DNA of 64,000 nucleotides from Streptomyces piniterrae (GCF_005048155.1 NZ_SUMB01000002.1:558001-622000), one strand, 5' to 3'. Positions 34,275-43,294 are shown, counted from the stretch's first letter. Program-made: numbers and translations. The notes: a model not told the origin generated them from the sequence alone.

Positions 34275-34834
34275 ATGCCATGAATATCCGGCTCCTGGCC
34301 GCCCGCGGCGGCGGGCCGCCGCTTCGCCTCCTCGTCAAGGGGGTGCGCTCGGCCCGCCGCAGCAGGGTGCTCCCGATGGGGCTGGCCGTCGCAGCCGTTC
34401 TGCTGGTGGCCCTCTCCGGCTACCTCGGCGTGCAGAAGTATCAGCACCACCAGCTGGACCAGCGGGAACAGCAGGCGCTGGCCGCGGCCCGGCAGTCCGT
34501 GCTCAACTTCACCTCGCTCGACTACCGGCACTACGGCCGGGACAGCAAGAACGTCCTGGACGGCGCCACCGGTGACTTCAAGAAGCAGTTCGCCGAGCAG
34601 AACAAGCAGCTCACCAAGCTGGTGGCCGCCAACAAGTCCGTCTCGCAGGGGCAGGTGCTGGAGGCGGGGATCATCCGGGCCGACGAGAAGTCCGCGCGGG
34701 TCCTGGTCGTGGGTGACAGCAAGGTCACCAACGTCGCCGCCCCGAAGGGGCAGGCCCGCAACTACCGGCTGCAGCTCGACCTCGTGCACGAGGGCGGGCG
34801 ATGGCTGACGTCCAACGTCGAATTCGTCGGCTGA
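34271..34834 (+). CDS. Mce-associated membrane protein 1
   Basis: 187 residues. An N-terminal basic region, one membrane span (GLAVAAVLLVALSGYLGVQK), a short helix (LDQREQQALAAARQSVLNFT), then an NTF2-like soluble domain (SLDYRHYGRDSKNVLDGATG, DFKKQFAEQNKQLTKLVAAN). This is the Mas architecture found downstream of mce operons and thought to stabilise the complex. ATG 34271 overlaps the mceF stop (ATGA) and is preferred to 34241, which has no ribosome site. Confidence 0.88.
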   Translation: MNAMNIRLLAARGGGPPLRLLVKGVRSARRSRVLPMGLAVAAVLLVALSGYLGVQKYQHHQLDQREQQALAAARQSVLNFTSLDYRHYGRDSKNVLDGATGDFKKQFAEQNKQLTKLVAANKSVSQGQVLEAGIIRADEKSARVLVVGDSKVTNVAAPKGQARNYRLQLDLVHEGGRWLTSNVEFVG

Positions 34835-34856
34835 CCGGCAAGTAAGGAGAAAGACC

Positions 34857-35615
34857 GTGGCGAAGCTGTCCGTTCGAGGGAGTGCCGGCAGCGGCACGAC
34901 CCGGTCCCGTTCCTCCTTCGCCGCGGCTGCCCGTGCCGCGGCGAAACGAGCCGAGAAGGCACACGGCTCAGCCGCGGAGGAGCCCGCCGGGGAGCCGCGG
35001 CGCAGGGGCCTGATCGACGCGCTGAAGGCCGACACGTCCGCCGACAAGGCGGCCGCCGAGCCGAAGCCGAAGGCGAAGTCCGGGTCGGAGGAGGCGACGG
35101 CGGAGCCGAAGCGCCGTCGGTCCGGCCTGCTCGGCGCCGGACTCGCGCTCCTCGTCGTGGCGGGTCTCGCCGCGACGACGGTGCTCGGGCTCGACTACCG
35201 GGACGCCGAGAGCGCCGGCGAGGCCCGTACGGAGGCGCTCGCCGCCGCGCAAAAGGCGGCCCCGGCGATTCTGTCCTACGACTACCGGCACCTCGACAAG
35301 GACTTCGCTGCGGCGCGCAGCCACATCACGGGCGACTTCGAGGACAAGTACCGCAAGACCACGACGACGGTGGTCGCGCCCACCGCGAAGCGCTACCACG
35401 GGGTGGTCAAGGCCACGGTGGCGAAACCGGCGTCCGGCGACCCTGCGGCGTCGGTGGTGTCCGCGTCGCCGGACAAGGTGGTCGTTCTGCTCTTTATGAA
35501 CCAGGTCACCAACAGCACCCAGGTCTCAGGCTCGCGCGTCGACCTCAACCGGGTGCGGATGACCCTGCAACGGACGTCCGACGGCTGGAAGGTCAGCGCT
35601 GTCGACGCGCTGTAG
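34857..35615 (+). CDS. Mce-associated membrane protein 2
   Basis: 252 residues, second Mas protein. About 90 charged, Ala/Lys-rich cytoplasmic residues precede one span (GLLGAGLALLVVAGLAATTV) and an NTF2-like domain (AILSYDYRHLDKDFAAARSH, ITGDFEDKYRKTTTTVVAPT) similar to the preceding protein. GTG 34857 has AAGGAGAAAG upstream. Last gene of the mce operon. Confidence 0.88.
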   Translation: MAKLSVRGSAGSGTTRSRSSFAAAARAAAKRAEKAHGSAAEEPAGEPRRRGLIDALKADTSADKAAAEPKPKAKSGSEEATAEPKRRRSGLLGAGLALLVVAGLAATTVLGLDYRDAESAGEARTEALAAAQKAAPAILSYDYRHLDKDFAAARSHITGDFEDKYRKTTTTVVAPTAKRYHGVVKATVAKPASGDPAASVVSASPDKVVVLLFMNQVTNSTQVSGSRVDLNRVRMTLQRTSDGWKVSAVDAL

Positions 35616-35944
35616 CCCCTGTACGAGACGTGGCGGCCGTGGTCAGGCGTCCTCGATGTCGAACGGGAACGACACCCGCCCACCCCGCATGCGCATGTGT
35701 CGAAGTCGGAACCGGAGTAGCCGCCGCCACCGTAGTCCTGCCGCCCCCGTACCCGTCATACCCGTACGTTCGGCCCGGTCTTCAGGCTGCTCGGCATCGT
35801 GCGCAAGGGGCAAGCGGTGGCGCATATGGTCGGTCGCGACCACAACGGCGTCGCCGCCGTTTCTCACTGCTTGTGGGTGAACCACGAGGCCACGCGCTCG
35901 CGCCGACCGAAACTGGACGATCGCGCCCGCTATTGTCACGTCTC
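35616..35944. other. Non-coding gap after the mce operon
   Basis: 329 bp without a recognised gene; a 98-codon minus-strand frame (35643-35939) is Arg-rich, lacks a good ribosome site and resembles a composition artefact. No strong hairpin terminator is visible. Confidence 0.45.
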
Positions 35945-36580
35945 GTGCCGTTGAGCTGTGCGTTTGTGAACCTCAAGCCCGGCGTCGGAAAGACGACGAG
36001 TGCTGTGTGGCTGGCCCACGCGCTTCATGAGTCGGGACTGTCGCCGCTGCTGGTCGACGGTGACCCAGCCGCTTCCGCGCTGCGCTGGAGCGAGCTGGCC
36101 GGCGGGTTTCCGTTTCCGGTGATCGCTCTGCCGGTGGGGGACGTCCACCGTCGCGTGAACGACTTCCTCGGCAACCGGCAGGCCGTCGTGCTCGATGCGC
36201 CCCAGCTGGAGGACCATCCCCGCATTGCCCGCAGCATCATGAGGTACGCCGGCGAGTGGATCGTGCCCGTGACCCCCGCCCCCATCGAACTGGACCGGAT
36301 GGCACCCATCCTCGGCGAGATGGCGGACGTGCAGTCCCTGCGTGCCGAGCCGGCCCGCACGGCGGTCCTGCTCAATCGCACCAACCGTCCCGAGGCCACG
36401 CGCACCGGGCCCGATGCCGACGCTCGCGAGGCACTCACCGAGCGGGGTTTCGAGGTGCTGGACACCCAGATCGCGCGGCTCGACCTGTACGCCCAGTCCT
36501 TCGGGAACCCGGTCCAGGCCAAGGGCTCTGCGTACATGGACTTCGCGGAGGAACTGATCAAGCGTCAGGATGAGGTATGA
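35945..36580 (+). CDS. ParA/MinD-like ATPase
   Basis: 211 residues, a short ParA-type ATPase. Deviant Walker A KPGVGKTT at 11-18, with signature Lys at 11; Walker B-like AVVLDAPQLED; and a second Lys/Asp region VTPAPIELDRM. Members dimerise with ATP and position DNA or protein cargo. GTG 35945 begins MPLSCAFVNLKPGVGKTT, directly at the P-loop strand. The next gene overlaps the stop (ATGA), so the two make a pair like ParA with a small partner; no parS-like repeat cluster is seen, so chromosome or plasmid segregation is not shown. Confidence 0.88.
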   Translation: MPLSCAFVNLKPGVGKTTSAVWLAHALHESGLSPLLVDGDPAASALRWSELAGGFPFPVIALPVGDVHRRVNDFLGNRQAVVLDAPQLEDHPRIARSIMRYAGEWIVPVTPAPIELDRMAPILGEMADVQSLRAEPARTAVLLNRTNRPEATRTGPDADAREALTERGFEVLDTQIARLDLYAQSFGNPVQAKGSAYMDFAEELIKRQDEV

Positions 36581-36825
36581 GCCAGCGCAAGGAAAGCTAC
36601 CGCGCGGCATTGCAGCGCGGACAGGACGTTGCCGCCCCACGGTCCACCAAGGTCACCACGCTGCAGAGCAGATACGTCCGGGTGACCGTCGAGGTGGATC
36701 CCGACTTGCGAGACGATCTGACCCGATGGGTGGGAGGGCCAGTCTCCTCAGTGGTGCTCATCGGCTCGACCGTCCTGCGTACCCTGGCCGCCACCGTCGG
36801 CAGGGTGTCTCGGCCCGGAAGCTAG
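36577..36825 (+). CDS. Small protein coupled to the ParA-like ATPase
   Basis: 82 residues. The N-terminal half is basic and polar (RKESYRAALQRGQDVAAPRS), the centre has a strand-like SRYVRVTVEVDPDLRDDLTR, and the rest is a weak helix. VRVTVEVDPDLRDDL resembles the strand-helix start of a ribbon-helix-helix domain, which small ParA partners often use. It starts in the ATPase stop codon. Function inferred only from coupling. Confidence 0.6.
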   Translation: MSQRKESYRAALQRGQDVAAPRSTKVTTLQSRYVRVTVEVDPDLRDDLTRWVGGPVSSVVLIGSTVLRTLAATVGRVSRPGS

Positions 36826-37170
36826 GCTGGTTCGACTGGTTCGACTGGTTCGCCTGGTCACCGCAGGGGAGCACGTCTTTTCTCTTCAGGCCAGTGCGGT
36901 GCAGCCGGGGCACGTGCGTTCGGTTAACGTGGCTGTGTCGGGGTGGCTTGGCGCGAGCGACCGTATCCGGAAGGCCCCGGGTGCACCGGTACTCCGCGTC
37001 GGGCTCGGGTACCGGCGTTCCTTCCCTGTACGACGCAGGGACGGAACTCGCAGAAGCAGACCGCAGGTGAGATATGGAGACCAGCTTCGTGCCCGTCGCG
37101 AGCCCGCTACGGCGACCGCGAAACAGGGGGACGGGGGCAGCGGGGCACGGTCCGGAGGGGGCGAAGCGTC
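36826..37170. other. Intergenic region with a 9-bp tandem repeat
   Basis: From 36828 to 36859 the unit CTGGTTCGA occurs three times, followed by CTGGTTCGC. No gene or RNA recognised in the rest of the 345 bp. Confidence 0.5.
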
Positions 37171-37674
37171 ATGGGTGAGGTCGCGCTCACGGCCGCTGGT
37201 CTCTACGTCATCGTTCTGCTGCGGGCCGGAGGGACGTTCGCCGTCGGGTGGCTCGCCGGTGCCGGTACCAGGCGCAGCAGGTTCGCCGAGCGGATCTCCG
37301 CGGCCAAGTTCAGGCGTGCCGAACGGGCGATCCAGCGGTGGGGCGCGCCGGTGGTGGCCGTCTCCTTCCTGACCGTCGGTTTCCAGACCGTTGCCAACTT
37401 CCTCGCGGGGAGTATGCGCATGCCCCTGTCGCGCTACCTCCCCGCACTGTTCGTGGGGGGAGCGGGCTGGGCGCTGGTCTACGCGACCGCCGGGATCGGC
37501 GCACTCCACATGCTGGCAAGGCTGTTCGCCGAGCGGACGGTGCTCGGTGTCGCCGCGGTCGCCGGCCTCCTCCTCGCGGTGTGCGGGGTGGCGGTGTACC
37601 GGCGAAGAAACGCTTCCCCGGCACGCGGCGACGCCGAGGCCGGGGAACCTGAAGGGCCGCACCGCGCCGTGTAG
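37171..37674 (+). CDS. VTT/DedA-like membrane protein
   Basis: 167 residues with about four spans. RAERAIQRWGAPVVAVSFLT, VGFQTVANFLAGSMRMPLSR and YLPALFVGGAGWALVYATAG follow the re-entrant loop and VxxG pattern of the DedA/VTT (SNARE-associated) domain, including the Arg-containing FxxGxxxMP segment. Full-length DedA proteins have about 200 residues, so this is a short member. Family proteins act as lipid flippases or maintain proton-motive force. ATG 37171 has a GGAGGGGGCGA site. Confidence 0.7.
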   Translation: MGEVALTAAGLYVIVLLRAGGTFAVGWLAGAGTRRSRFAERISAAKFRRAERAIQRWGAPVVAVSFLTVGFQTVANFLAGSMRMPLSRYLPALFVGGAGWALVYATAGIGALHMLARLFAERTVLGVAAVAGLLLAVCGVAVYRRRNASPARGDAEAGEPEGPHRAV

Positions 37675-38259
37675 CGCCGCCCCTGTCGGCCGGAAACTGG
37701 GTGCCGTTCTCCCTTCGTCCTGCGCCGGCCTCACGGGCCACCGACGGCCGGACGCCCCGCACGAAATCGAGGCCGCCTGTGGTGTCCGCAACTCGCATAC
37801 AGCCGTACAGCCGTGGCTCCTGACCTGACGGCAGCCCTTCCTTTGGAGTACTAGCCGTCTTCGGCGACGAGCAGTCCGACCTCGGCCGCCTCGCCGCACG
37901 CCTCGACCTCGACGACCCCACGCCCGTACTCGCCATCACCAGCCGGTCGGATCCCACGGCCGAGGGCAGGCTTCACCCCTCTGCGTACGGTTTTCAGCTC
38001 CGCAACCCTTGACGTCGCGCTGGTCCGGGGCAAAACTTCCGTTCGTTGGTCGGCATTGCCGAACACCTACCGGTAATGCGCGATGCAATGCTGAGGGCCA
38101 GCAACGCCCTCACCTGAGGGGACCCGGGTGTTCCCTGGCATCACCCACCGCTACGGTGCCGCGTCCGGTCAGGCCGATCGAGATCCGATGGGTCCTCAGA
38201 GCCGATTCCCGCATGTCCCGCTGCCTCCGCGCCTGTCGTACTCCCTTCGTGAGGACCTG
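37675..38259. other. Intergenic region with a gene remnant
   Basis: 585 bp. Codons 37824-38012 read FGVLAVFGDEQSDLGRLAAR, then LAITSRSDPTAEGRLHPSAY and GFQLRNP before TGA. The frame looks protein-coding but has no start and no family I can name. The rest, upstream of conservon 1, probably carries its promoter. Confidence 0.4.
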
Positions 38260-39555
38260 ATGACACAACACATACCGGAGGCGGTGTTCTGGTGCCTCGC
38301 CGTGGTCACGCTCGCCGGAGTGTCGCTGCTGGTACGCCAGTACCGGATCACCGCCGCCCTGCGCGGTCGACTGACGCTCCATGAAGCCGGTCTGCTCGCC
38401 AGGGAGGAGGAGGTCCGGCATCTCTCCGAGGTTCGGCTTCCCGCGCTCGTCGAGGCGGCCCACGGCAGCGCACCCGTACCCGGGCCTCTCGATGCTGATC
38501 TCGCCGGAACGACGTACGGAAAGAATCTGCAGCAGATCGTCGAGCAGTTCACCGGGGCCGCCGAGGCCACGCGATCCCGGGCGGACAGGTCGGCGAAGGC
38601 GACACTGAAGGCGGCGATGCGTGCCCTGCAGGCCTTGGCGAACGAGCAGCAGGTGTCGATCTCCGACATGCAGGACCGGCACGACGACCCCGATGTGCTC
38701 CGGGACCTCCTGGAGGTCGATCACACCAATGCGCAGTTCGGCCGGAGGGCGCAGGCCATCGCCATGCTCTGCGGCTCGTGGCCCGGACGGCAGCGGGCCG
38801 CGTCACCGCTGGTCGACGTCGTACGCGGTGCGACATCGAGGATTCGGGACTACCGACGCGTCACGGTGCACTCGCGCGTCGACATGGACGTCGTGAGCCG
38901 AGCCGTCGAACCGGTCGTCCTCGCGGTCGCCGAGCTGCTGGACAACGCGGCGCGGCACTCCCGGCCCAACACCACCGTCGAAGTCGGCATCCAGGCCGCC
39001 CACAACGGCGTCAGCATCGTCGTCGACGACTCCGGCATCGGCATGGACGCGCGCGAAACCGAGGAAGCCGGTCGGCGTCTGTCCGGGCTGGTGGACATCG
39101 ACATCAACAAGCTCGGCAACCCGCCGCAGTTCGGCTTCGCCGTCATCGGCGCACTCGCCGCCCGGTACGGATTCAGCGTCTCGGTCAACACGCAGTCCCC
39201 GTACGGCGGTGTGCGGGCCGTGCTCTTTCTCCCCAACGCGCTCCTCAACCGGGTGCGTTTCATGGGCCCGCCCATTCCCGGGCTGGGAGGCGAGACGCCG
39301 CCCGCCCCGGAGCCGGCCTCTCCCGGCGCGTCCGAAGCGGCGGCAGCGCCGTCGGCCACCGCAGGCGGCCTGCCTAAACGTCGTCGATCCACGCAGCGGC
39401 ACCAGGCAGCCGACGGCGGCCCCGAGGCCCCGGCCGCCGATCCCGCGCTGGTCCGCCCCGCCGCCGAGGCCGCCTCCCGTATGGGCGCGTTCGCCCGCGG
39501 CACCCGCTCCGGCCGCGACTCCTCCCACGACACCGAAGGAACCCCCCAGGAATGA
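38260..39555 (+). CDS. cvnA: Conservon sensor-like histidine kinase (CvnA), copy 1
   Basis: 431 residues. One N-terminal span (AVFWCLAVVTLAGVSLLVRQ), a coiled region, a DHp-like segment (VDHTNAQFGRRAQAIAMLCG, where a normal kinase has HExRxP) and a HATPase domain with N box VAELLDNAARHS, G1 DDSGIGMD and G2-like GFAVIGALAARYG. The C-terminus is a Pro/Ala-rich tail. The missing canonical His and the gene set identify a conservon CvnA: these form membrane complexes with CvnB, CvnC and the GTPase CvnD instead of a normal two-component pair. ATG 38260 follows GAGGACC. Confidence 0.9.
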   Translation: MTQHIPEAVFWCLAVVTLAGVSLLVRQYRITAALRGRLTLHEAGLLAREEEVRHLSEVRLPALVEAAHGSAPVPGPLDADLAGTTYGKNLQQIVEQFTGAAEATRSRADRSAKATLKAAMRALQALANEQQVSISDMQDRHDDPDVLRDLLEVDHTNAQFGRRAQAIAMLCGSWPGRQRAASPLVDVVRGATSRIRDYRRVTVHSRVDMDVVSRAVEPVVLAVAELLDNAARHSRPNTTVEVGIQAAHNGVSIVVDDSGIGMDARETEEAGRRLSGLVDIDINKLGNPPQFGFAVIGALAARYGFSVSVNTQSPYGGVRAVLFLPNALLNRVRFMGPPIPGLGGETPPAPEPASPGASEAAAAPSATAGGLPKRRRSTQRHQAADGGPEAPAADPALVRPAAEAASRMGAFARGTRSGRDSSHDTEGTPQE

Positions 39556-39986
39556 CCGGCCAGATGACCAACGAAGTCGGATGGATGCTCGACGAGGTCC
39601 TGAAGGTCCCGGAAGCCCGCCACGCGATCCTGCTCTCCGCGGACGGCATGCTCCGCGCCCACTCCCAGGGCATGGCGCGCGACGAGGCCGAGCGGCAGGC
39701 CGCGGCGTTGTCCGGACTGCAGTCCATCAGTCGCAGTACCGCCGAGTTCTGCGGGCTGGAGACCTCGCCGTGGCAGCAGACACTGGTCGAGTTCGTCGAC
39801 GGGTACGTCTTCCTGGTGGCCGCCGGCGCGGGCGCGTATCTGGCGGTCTCGGCCGGCCAGGACGTCGACATGGAAGCCGTCACCTACAGCATGCACAAGG
39901 TGGTCGACCGGCTGGGTAAGGAGCTGACCAGTCTGCCGCGGCAGCATTCCGTACCCGGCAGGCCGGACGACTCCGGTACGGCATGA
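39552..39986 (+). CDS. cvnB: Roadblock/LC7 protein (CvnB), copy 1
   Basis: 144 residues. Roadblock/longin-like fold: WMLDEVLKVPEARHAILLSA, DGMLRAHSQGMARDEAERQA and the VDGYVFLVAAGAGAYLAVSA strand pair. CvnB proteins interact with the small GTPase CvnD and modulate its cycle. Starts in the cvnA stop (ATGA) and ends in the cvnC start. Confidence 0.92.
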   Translation: MTGQMTNEVGWMLDEVLKVPEARHAILLSADGMLRAHSQGMARDEAERQAAALSGLQSISRSTAEFCGLETSPWQQTLVEFVDGYVFLVAAGAGAYLAVSAGQDVDMEAVTYSMHKVVDRLGKELTSLPRQHSVPGRPDDSGTA

Positions 39987-40345
39987 CCCCGCCGCGCCCC
40001 CGTCATGACAGAGGGCTCGTACGGCCGTACGTCGTCACGGAGGGCCGCGCCCATCCGACGCGCAACACACTGGACCTCGTGGCACTGGTGACGGCCGTGC
40101 CCGACCGTCCCCTGAACGGGCTGAGCCCGGAGAAGCGGCGGGCGATCGAACTGTGCCGGCCCGGGGCGCTGTCGGTCGCCGAAATGGCCGGACATCTCGC
40201 TCTGCCGATGAGCGTCACCAAGGTCCTGCTCAGCGACCTCGTCGACAGCGGCCATGTCCATGTCCGGCCTCCCGTCCCCAAGGCACAACTGGCCGACGCC
40301 CGACTCCTGCAGGAGGTGCTGGATGGGCTCCGCTCCCGTTTCTGA
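39983..40345 (+). CDS. cvnC: DUF742 protein (CvnC), copy 1
   Basis: 120 residues of the DUF742 family. RPYVVTEGRAHPTRNTLDLV, then a winged-helix-like core (ALSVAEMAGHLALPMSVTKV, LLSDLVDSGHVHVRPPVPKA) ending in LLQEVLDGLRSRF. CvnC proteins accompany CvnB and CvnD; the molecular role is unknown. The 3' end overlaps cvnD by 23 bp. Confidence 0.92.
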   Translation: MTPPRPRHDRGLVRPYVVTEGRAHPTRNTLDLVALVTAVPDRPLNGLSPEKRRAIELCRPGALSVAEMAGHLALPMSVTKVLLSDLVDSGHVHVRPPVPKAQLADARLLQEVLDGLRSRF

Positions 40346-40940
40346 CCCGGTCGACCCGATCGATCCGATCTACGTCTCGGACACGGTCACGACCGCGATC
40401 AAGATCCTCGTCGTCGGCCACTTCGCCGTCGGCAAGACCACGTTCGTCGGCACCCTCTCCGAGATCCGGCCGCTGCGCACCGAAGAGACCATGACGCAGG
40501 CCGGCGAGTTCGTCGACGACCTCACGGGCATCCCCGACAAGACCACGACGACCGTGGCCATGGACTTCGGCCGCCTCACACTCAACGAGTCCCTGGTGCT
40601 CTATCTCTTCGGCGCCCCCGGGCAGAAGCGCTTCACCCAGCTGTGGCAGGACATGCTGAACGGAGCTCTCGGCGCACTGGTGCTGACGGACACCAGAAGG
40701 CTCGACCAGTCCTTCGACATCATGGGCCTGCTGGAAGAGCACGGCATGCCGTACGCGGTCGCCGTCAACCAGTTTGACGGCGCGCCGATGTTCCCCGAGG
40801 CAGAGATCCGCGAAGCTCTCGACCTGCTCCCGGAAACCCCCTTGGTCACCTGCGACGCGCGCGAAGCCACGTCCGGTGCCGGAGCGCTGATCTCCCTCAT
40901 CGAGTACCTCCAGACCCGCACCCCTCAGGAGCAAGGATGA
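40323..40940 (+). CDS. cvnD: Small GTP-binding protein (CvnD), copy 1
   Basis: 205 residues, Ras-like fold. P-loop GHFAVGKTT at 32-40, switch region TTTTVAMDFGRLTLNESLVL, G3-like LFGAPGQKRF, and AVNQFDG for the NKxD-equivalent guanine motif. The Gly-Gln pair in APGQ corresponds to the catalytic Gln of Ras. In conservons CvnD is the switch that reads the kinase-like CvnA. ATG 40323 lies inside cvnC. Confidence 0.92.
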   Translation: MGSAPVSDPVDPIDPIYVSDTVTTAIKILVVGHFAVGKTTFVGTLSEIRPLRTEETMTQAGEFVDDLTGIPDKTTTTVAMDFGRLTLNESLVLYLFGAPGQKRFTQLWQDMLNGALGALVLTDTRRLDQSFDIMGLLEEHGMPYAVAVNQFDGAPMFPEAEIREALDLLPETPLVTCDAREATSGAGALISLIEYLQTRTPQEQG

Positions 40941-42190
40941 CGACACCCCGGCCCGCACACGACGCGGCGCCTCCTCGCGGCTGCCCGGCGCACGCCGACG
41001 CACGTACGGTGGAGCGGCTGTACGGCCCGGAGTTCGCCGCCGACCCCATGGCGTCGTACACCCGACTGCGCGCCCAGGGCTCCGTCTCGCCCGTGGAGAT
41101 AGCGCCCGGCGTGCGCGCTTCTCTGGTCGTCGGCTATGACACCGCTCTGGAGGTGCTGCGCAGTCCGGAGCGCTTCTCCAAGGACCCGCGCCGATGGCGG
41201 GCTCTCGCCGACGGGACGGTGCCGGCGGACAGCCCGGTCGTGCCGATGATGGCGTACCGGCCGAACGCCCTGTGGACCGACGGCGACGAGCACAGCCGAC
41301 TGCGCGGCGCCATCACCGACAGTCTTGGCCGAGTGGACCCCGACGCGCTCACCCGCCACGTGGAGCACAGCGCCGACACCCTCATCGACCGGATCGGCCC
41401 CAAGGGTCGGGCGGATCTCCTCCACGAGTACGGTGCCGTCCTGCCGTTGCTGGTCTTCAACCAACTCTTCGGCTGCCCGCCCGCCACCGGGGACAAGCTG
41501 GTCGAGGGAATGTCCGGGATCTTCGACGCCGACGCCGGCTCCGAGAAGGCGAACGCGGTGCTGGCCGAGGGCGTCGCCGAGCTGGTGGCACTCAAGCGGG
41601 CGAAGCCGGGGCCGGATGTGACGTCCTGGCTGATGGCCCATCCCGCCGGGCTGACCGACGAGGAGATGGCGCACCAGCTGGTGGTGCTCATGGGCGCGGG
41701 CACCGCGCCCCAGCTGAACCTGATCTGCAACGGCCTGCGGCTGCTGCTGTCCGACGACCGGTTCGCCGGTGACCTCGCACGCGGCACCATGCCCGTCGAG
41801 GACGCCATCGACGAGGTGCTGTGGACCGACCCGCCGATGGCGAACTACGCCGTCCACTATCCGATTTACGACCAGGAGCTCGACGGAACCCTCGTGTGCG
41901 AGGGGGAGCCCATCCTCATCAGCCTGGCCGCCGCGAACACCGACCCGGGCCTCGGCGGCGAACGCCGGACCGGCAACCGCGCGCACCTCGCGTGGAGCGC
42001 GGGCCCGCACAGCTGCCCGGCGAAGGGCCCCGCCCGGGTGATCGCCGCGGTCGCCCTGGAGAAGCTCCTCGACCGGCTCCCCAACATCGAACTGGAAATC
42101 CCGGTCGAGAAGTTGGAATGGCGGCAAGGCCCCTTCCACCGGGCTCTGGCCGGTCTGCCCGTCCGCTTCCCGCCGATCAGCCGCACCTAG
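40937..42190 (+). CDS. cvnE: Cytochrome P450 (CvnE position)
   Basis: 417 residues. The heme Cys is at 360 in WSAGPHSCPAKGPAR; the I-helix region is VVLMGAGTAPQLNLICN, with the usual Gly-Thr replaced by Gly-Thr-Ala-Pro; the ExxR-like motif is weak (EVLWTDPPM). P450s close many Streptomyces conservons and are thought to supply or sense a redox signal; substrate unknown. Starts in the cvnD stop. The conserved Thr of the I-helix is displaced, so normal oxygen activation is uncertain. Confidence 0.9.
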   Translation: MTTPRPAHDAAPPRGCPAHADARTVERLYGPEFAADPMASYTRLRAQGSVSPVEIAPGVRASLVVGYDTALEVLRSPERFSKDPRRWRALADGTVPADSPVVPMMAYRPNALWTDGDEHSRLRGAITDSLGRVDPDALTRHVEHSADTLIDRIGPKGRADLLHEYGAVLPLLVFNQLFGCPPATGDKLVEGMSGIFDADAGSEKANAVLAEGVAELVALKRAKPGPDVTSWLMAHPAGLTDEEMAHQLVVLMGAGTAPQLNLICNGLRLLLSDDRFAGDLARGTMPVEDAIDEVLWTDPPMANYAVHYPIYDQELDGTLVCEGEPILISLAAANTDPGLGGERRTGNRAHLAWSAGPHSCPAKGPARVIAAVALEKLLDRLPNIELEIPVEKLEWRQGPFHRALAGLPVRFPPISRT

Positions 42191-42241
42191 CGCGGGGGAG
42201 CACTGGCCGCGGAATTACTCCTGGGACGGGAGGGAAGGGCT

Positions 42242-43294
42242 GTGAGCCGGGCACACAAAGCTGGAGGGGGAGGACCGATGGCCGGTCGACTGCTGCGGGT
42301 GGGGACATTCTTGTCCACGGGGCCAATTGGAACGTCCGAGGCCTTACGACGATTGCCGGCCACCCCCGCCGTGCCCGCCCAGGCCCGGGAACGCTGTCTC
42401 GAACTCCTCGCCCGCCTGGAGCAAGTGGAGTTCGTGCACGATCTGAATCTCGACCGCACTCACATCCGCGGCGGCCGGGTGTACCACGGCGAGCTGTGTC
42501 TCAACGAGCTCGACCTGTACGTGTGGTACGCGCAGATCGACCGCGGGCCCGGCAGCTACCACATTGAGGCGCTGCGGACGCTCAGCCATGACACACGGGT
42601 GGTCATCGCCCCTGAGAGTTTCGCAACCGGCGTGGACAAGTTCCGCTCTCACCTACTGCTGGAACGCGCCGGGGTACGGGTACCCGACACCGTCCTGCTG
42701 CACCGGGGCAACGTGGCCGCGGCCGAGCCGGTTCTGGCAGAGTGGGGCCGCGCCCTGCTCAAGCCGCGCGGCGGCTACTTCGGCCACGGCGTGCTGCTCA
42801 TCGAGGACTACGCCACGCTGCGGGACGTCGCCGACTACGTGACCGCCGCAGCGCCGGGCGCCGCCGACGAGACGCTGCTGCTGGAGCGGTTCTACGACAA
42901 CGATCTCGCCGACTGGGTGTCGGTGACTCTGGTGGGCGACTCGGTGATGTACGGCTACCGCAAGCGCCCCTCCCGCTGGGCCGCGATGCCCGGCGGCACA
43001 GCGAAGGTCTACGACGCGACGGGATCCGGCGGTGAGGTCGACCTCTGCGAGGTGCCGGCCGCACATGAGGAGCTGGCCCTGCGCGCCCAGAAGGCGTTGG
43101 GAGCGCAGATCATCGGATTCGACATGATCCTCCACCAAGGAGCGCCGATCATCGTCGACGAGAACACTTTTCCCGGCCTCTACCCCGAATTCTTCCGCGC
43201 GGCCGGGAAGGACCTGGGCTTCGAACTGTTCCGGGTGATCGCCCGAGCCGTCGACGAATGCAGGACCAGCACACTGGCCGTACGCCATCGCTGA
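42242..43294 (+). CDS. ATP-grasp family ligase
   Basis: 350 residues. ATP-grasp order is visible: the LLLERAGVRVPDTVLLHRGN opening of the first domain, LLKPRGGYFGHGVLLIEDYA for the P-loop-like Lys/Gly segment, LLLERFYDNDLADWVSVTLV, and metal-binding DENTFPGLYPEFF near the end. It would join a carboxylate to an amine or thiol through an acyl-phosphate. No leader peptide, radical SAM or other maturase is adjacent. GTG 42242 has GGGAGGGAAGG at good spacing; ATG 42278 with GGGGGAGG is an alternative start. It may form an extension of conservon 1 but lies 51 bp beyond it. Confidence 0.8.
   Translation: MSRAHKAGGGGPMAGRLLRVGTFLSTGPIGTSEALRRLPATPAVPAQARERCLELLARLEQVEFVHDLNLDRTHIRGGRVYHGELCLNELDLYVWYAQIDRGPGSYHIEALRTLSHDTRVVIAPESFATGVDKFRSHLLLERAGVRVPDTVLLHRGNVAAAEPVLAEWGRALLKPRGGYFGHGVLLIEDYATLRDVADYVTAAAPGAADETLLLERFYDNDLADWVSVTLVGDSVMYGYRKRPSRWAAMPGGTAKVYDATGSGGEVDLCEVPAAHEELALRAQKALGAQIIGFDMILHQGAPIIVDENTFPGLYPEFFRAAGKDLGFELFRVIARAVDECRTSTLAVRHR

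Noticed and set aside
36828..36859. parS-like cluster next to the ParA-like gene
   Set aside because: The repeat is a direct 9-bp tandem, not a set of 14-16 bp palindromes, so it does not resemble parS.
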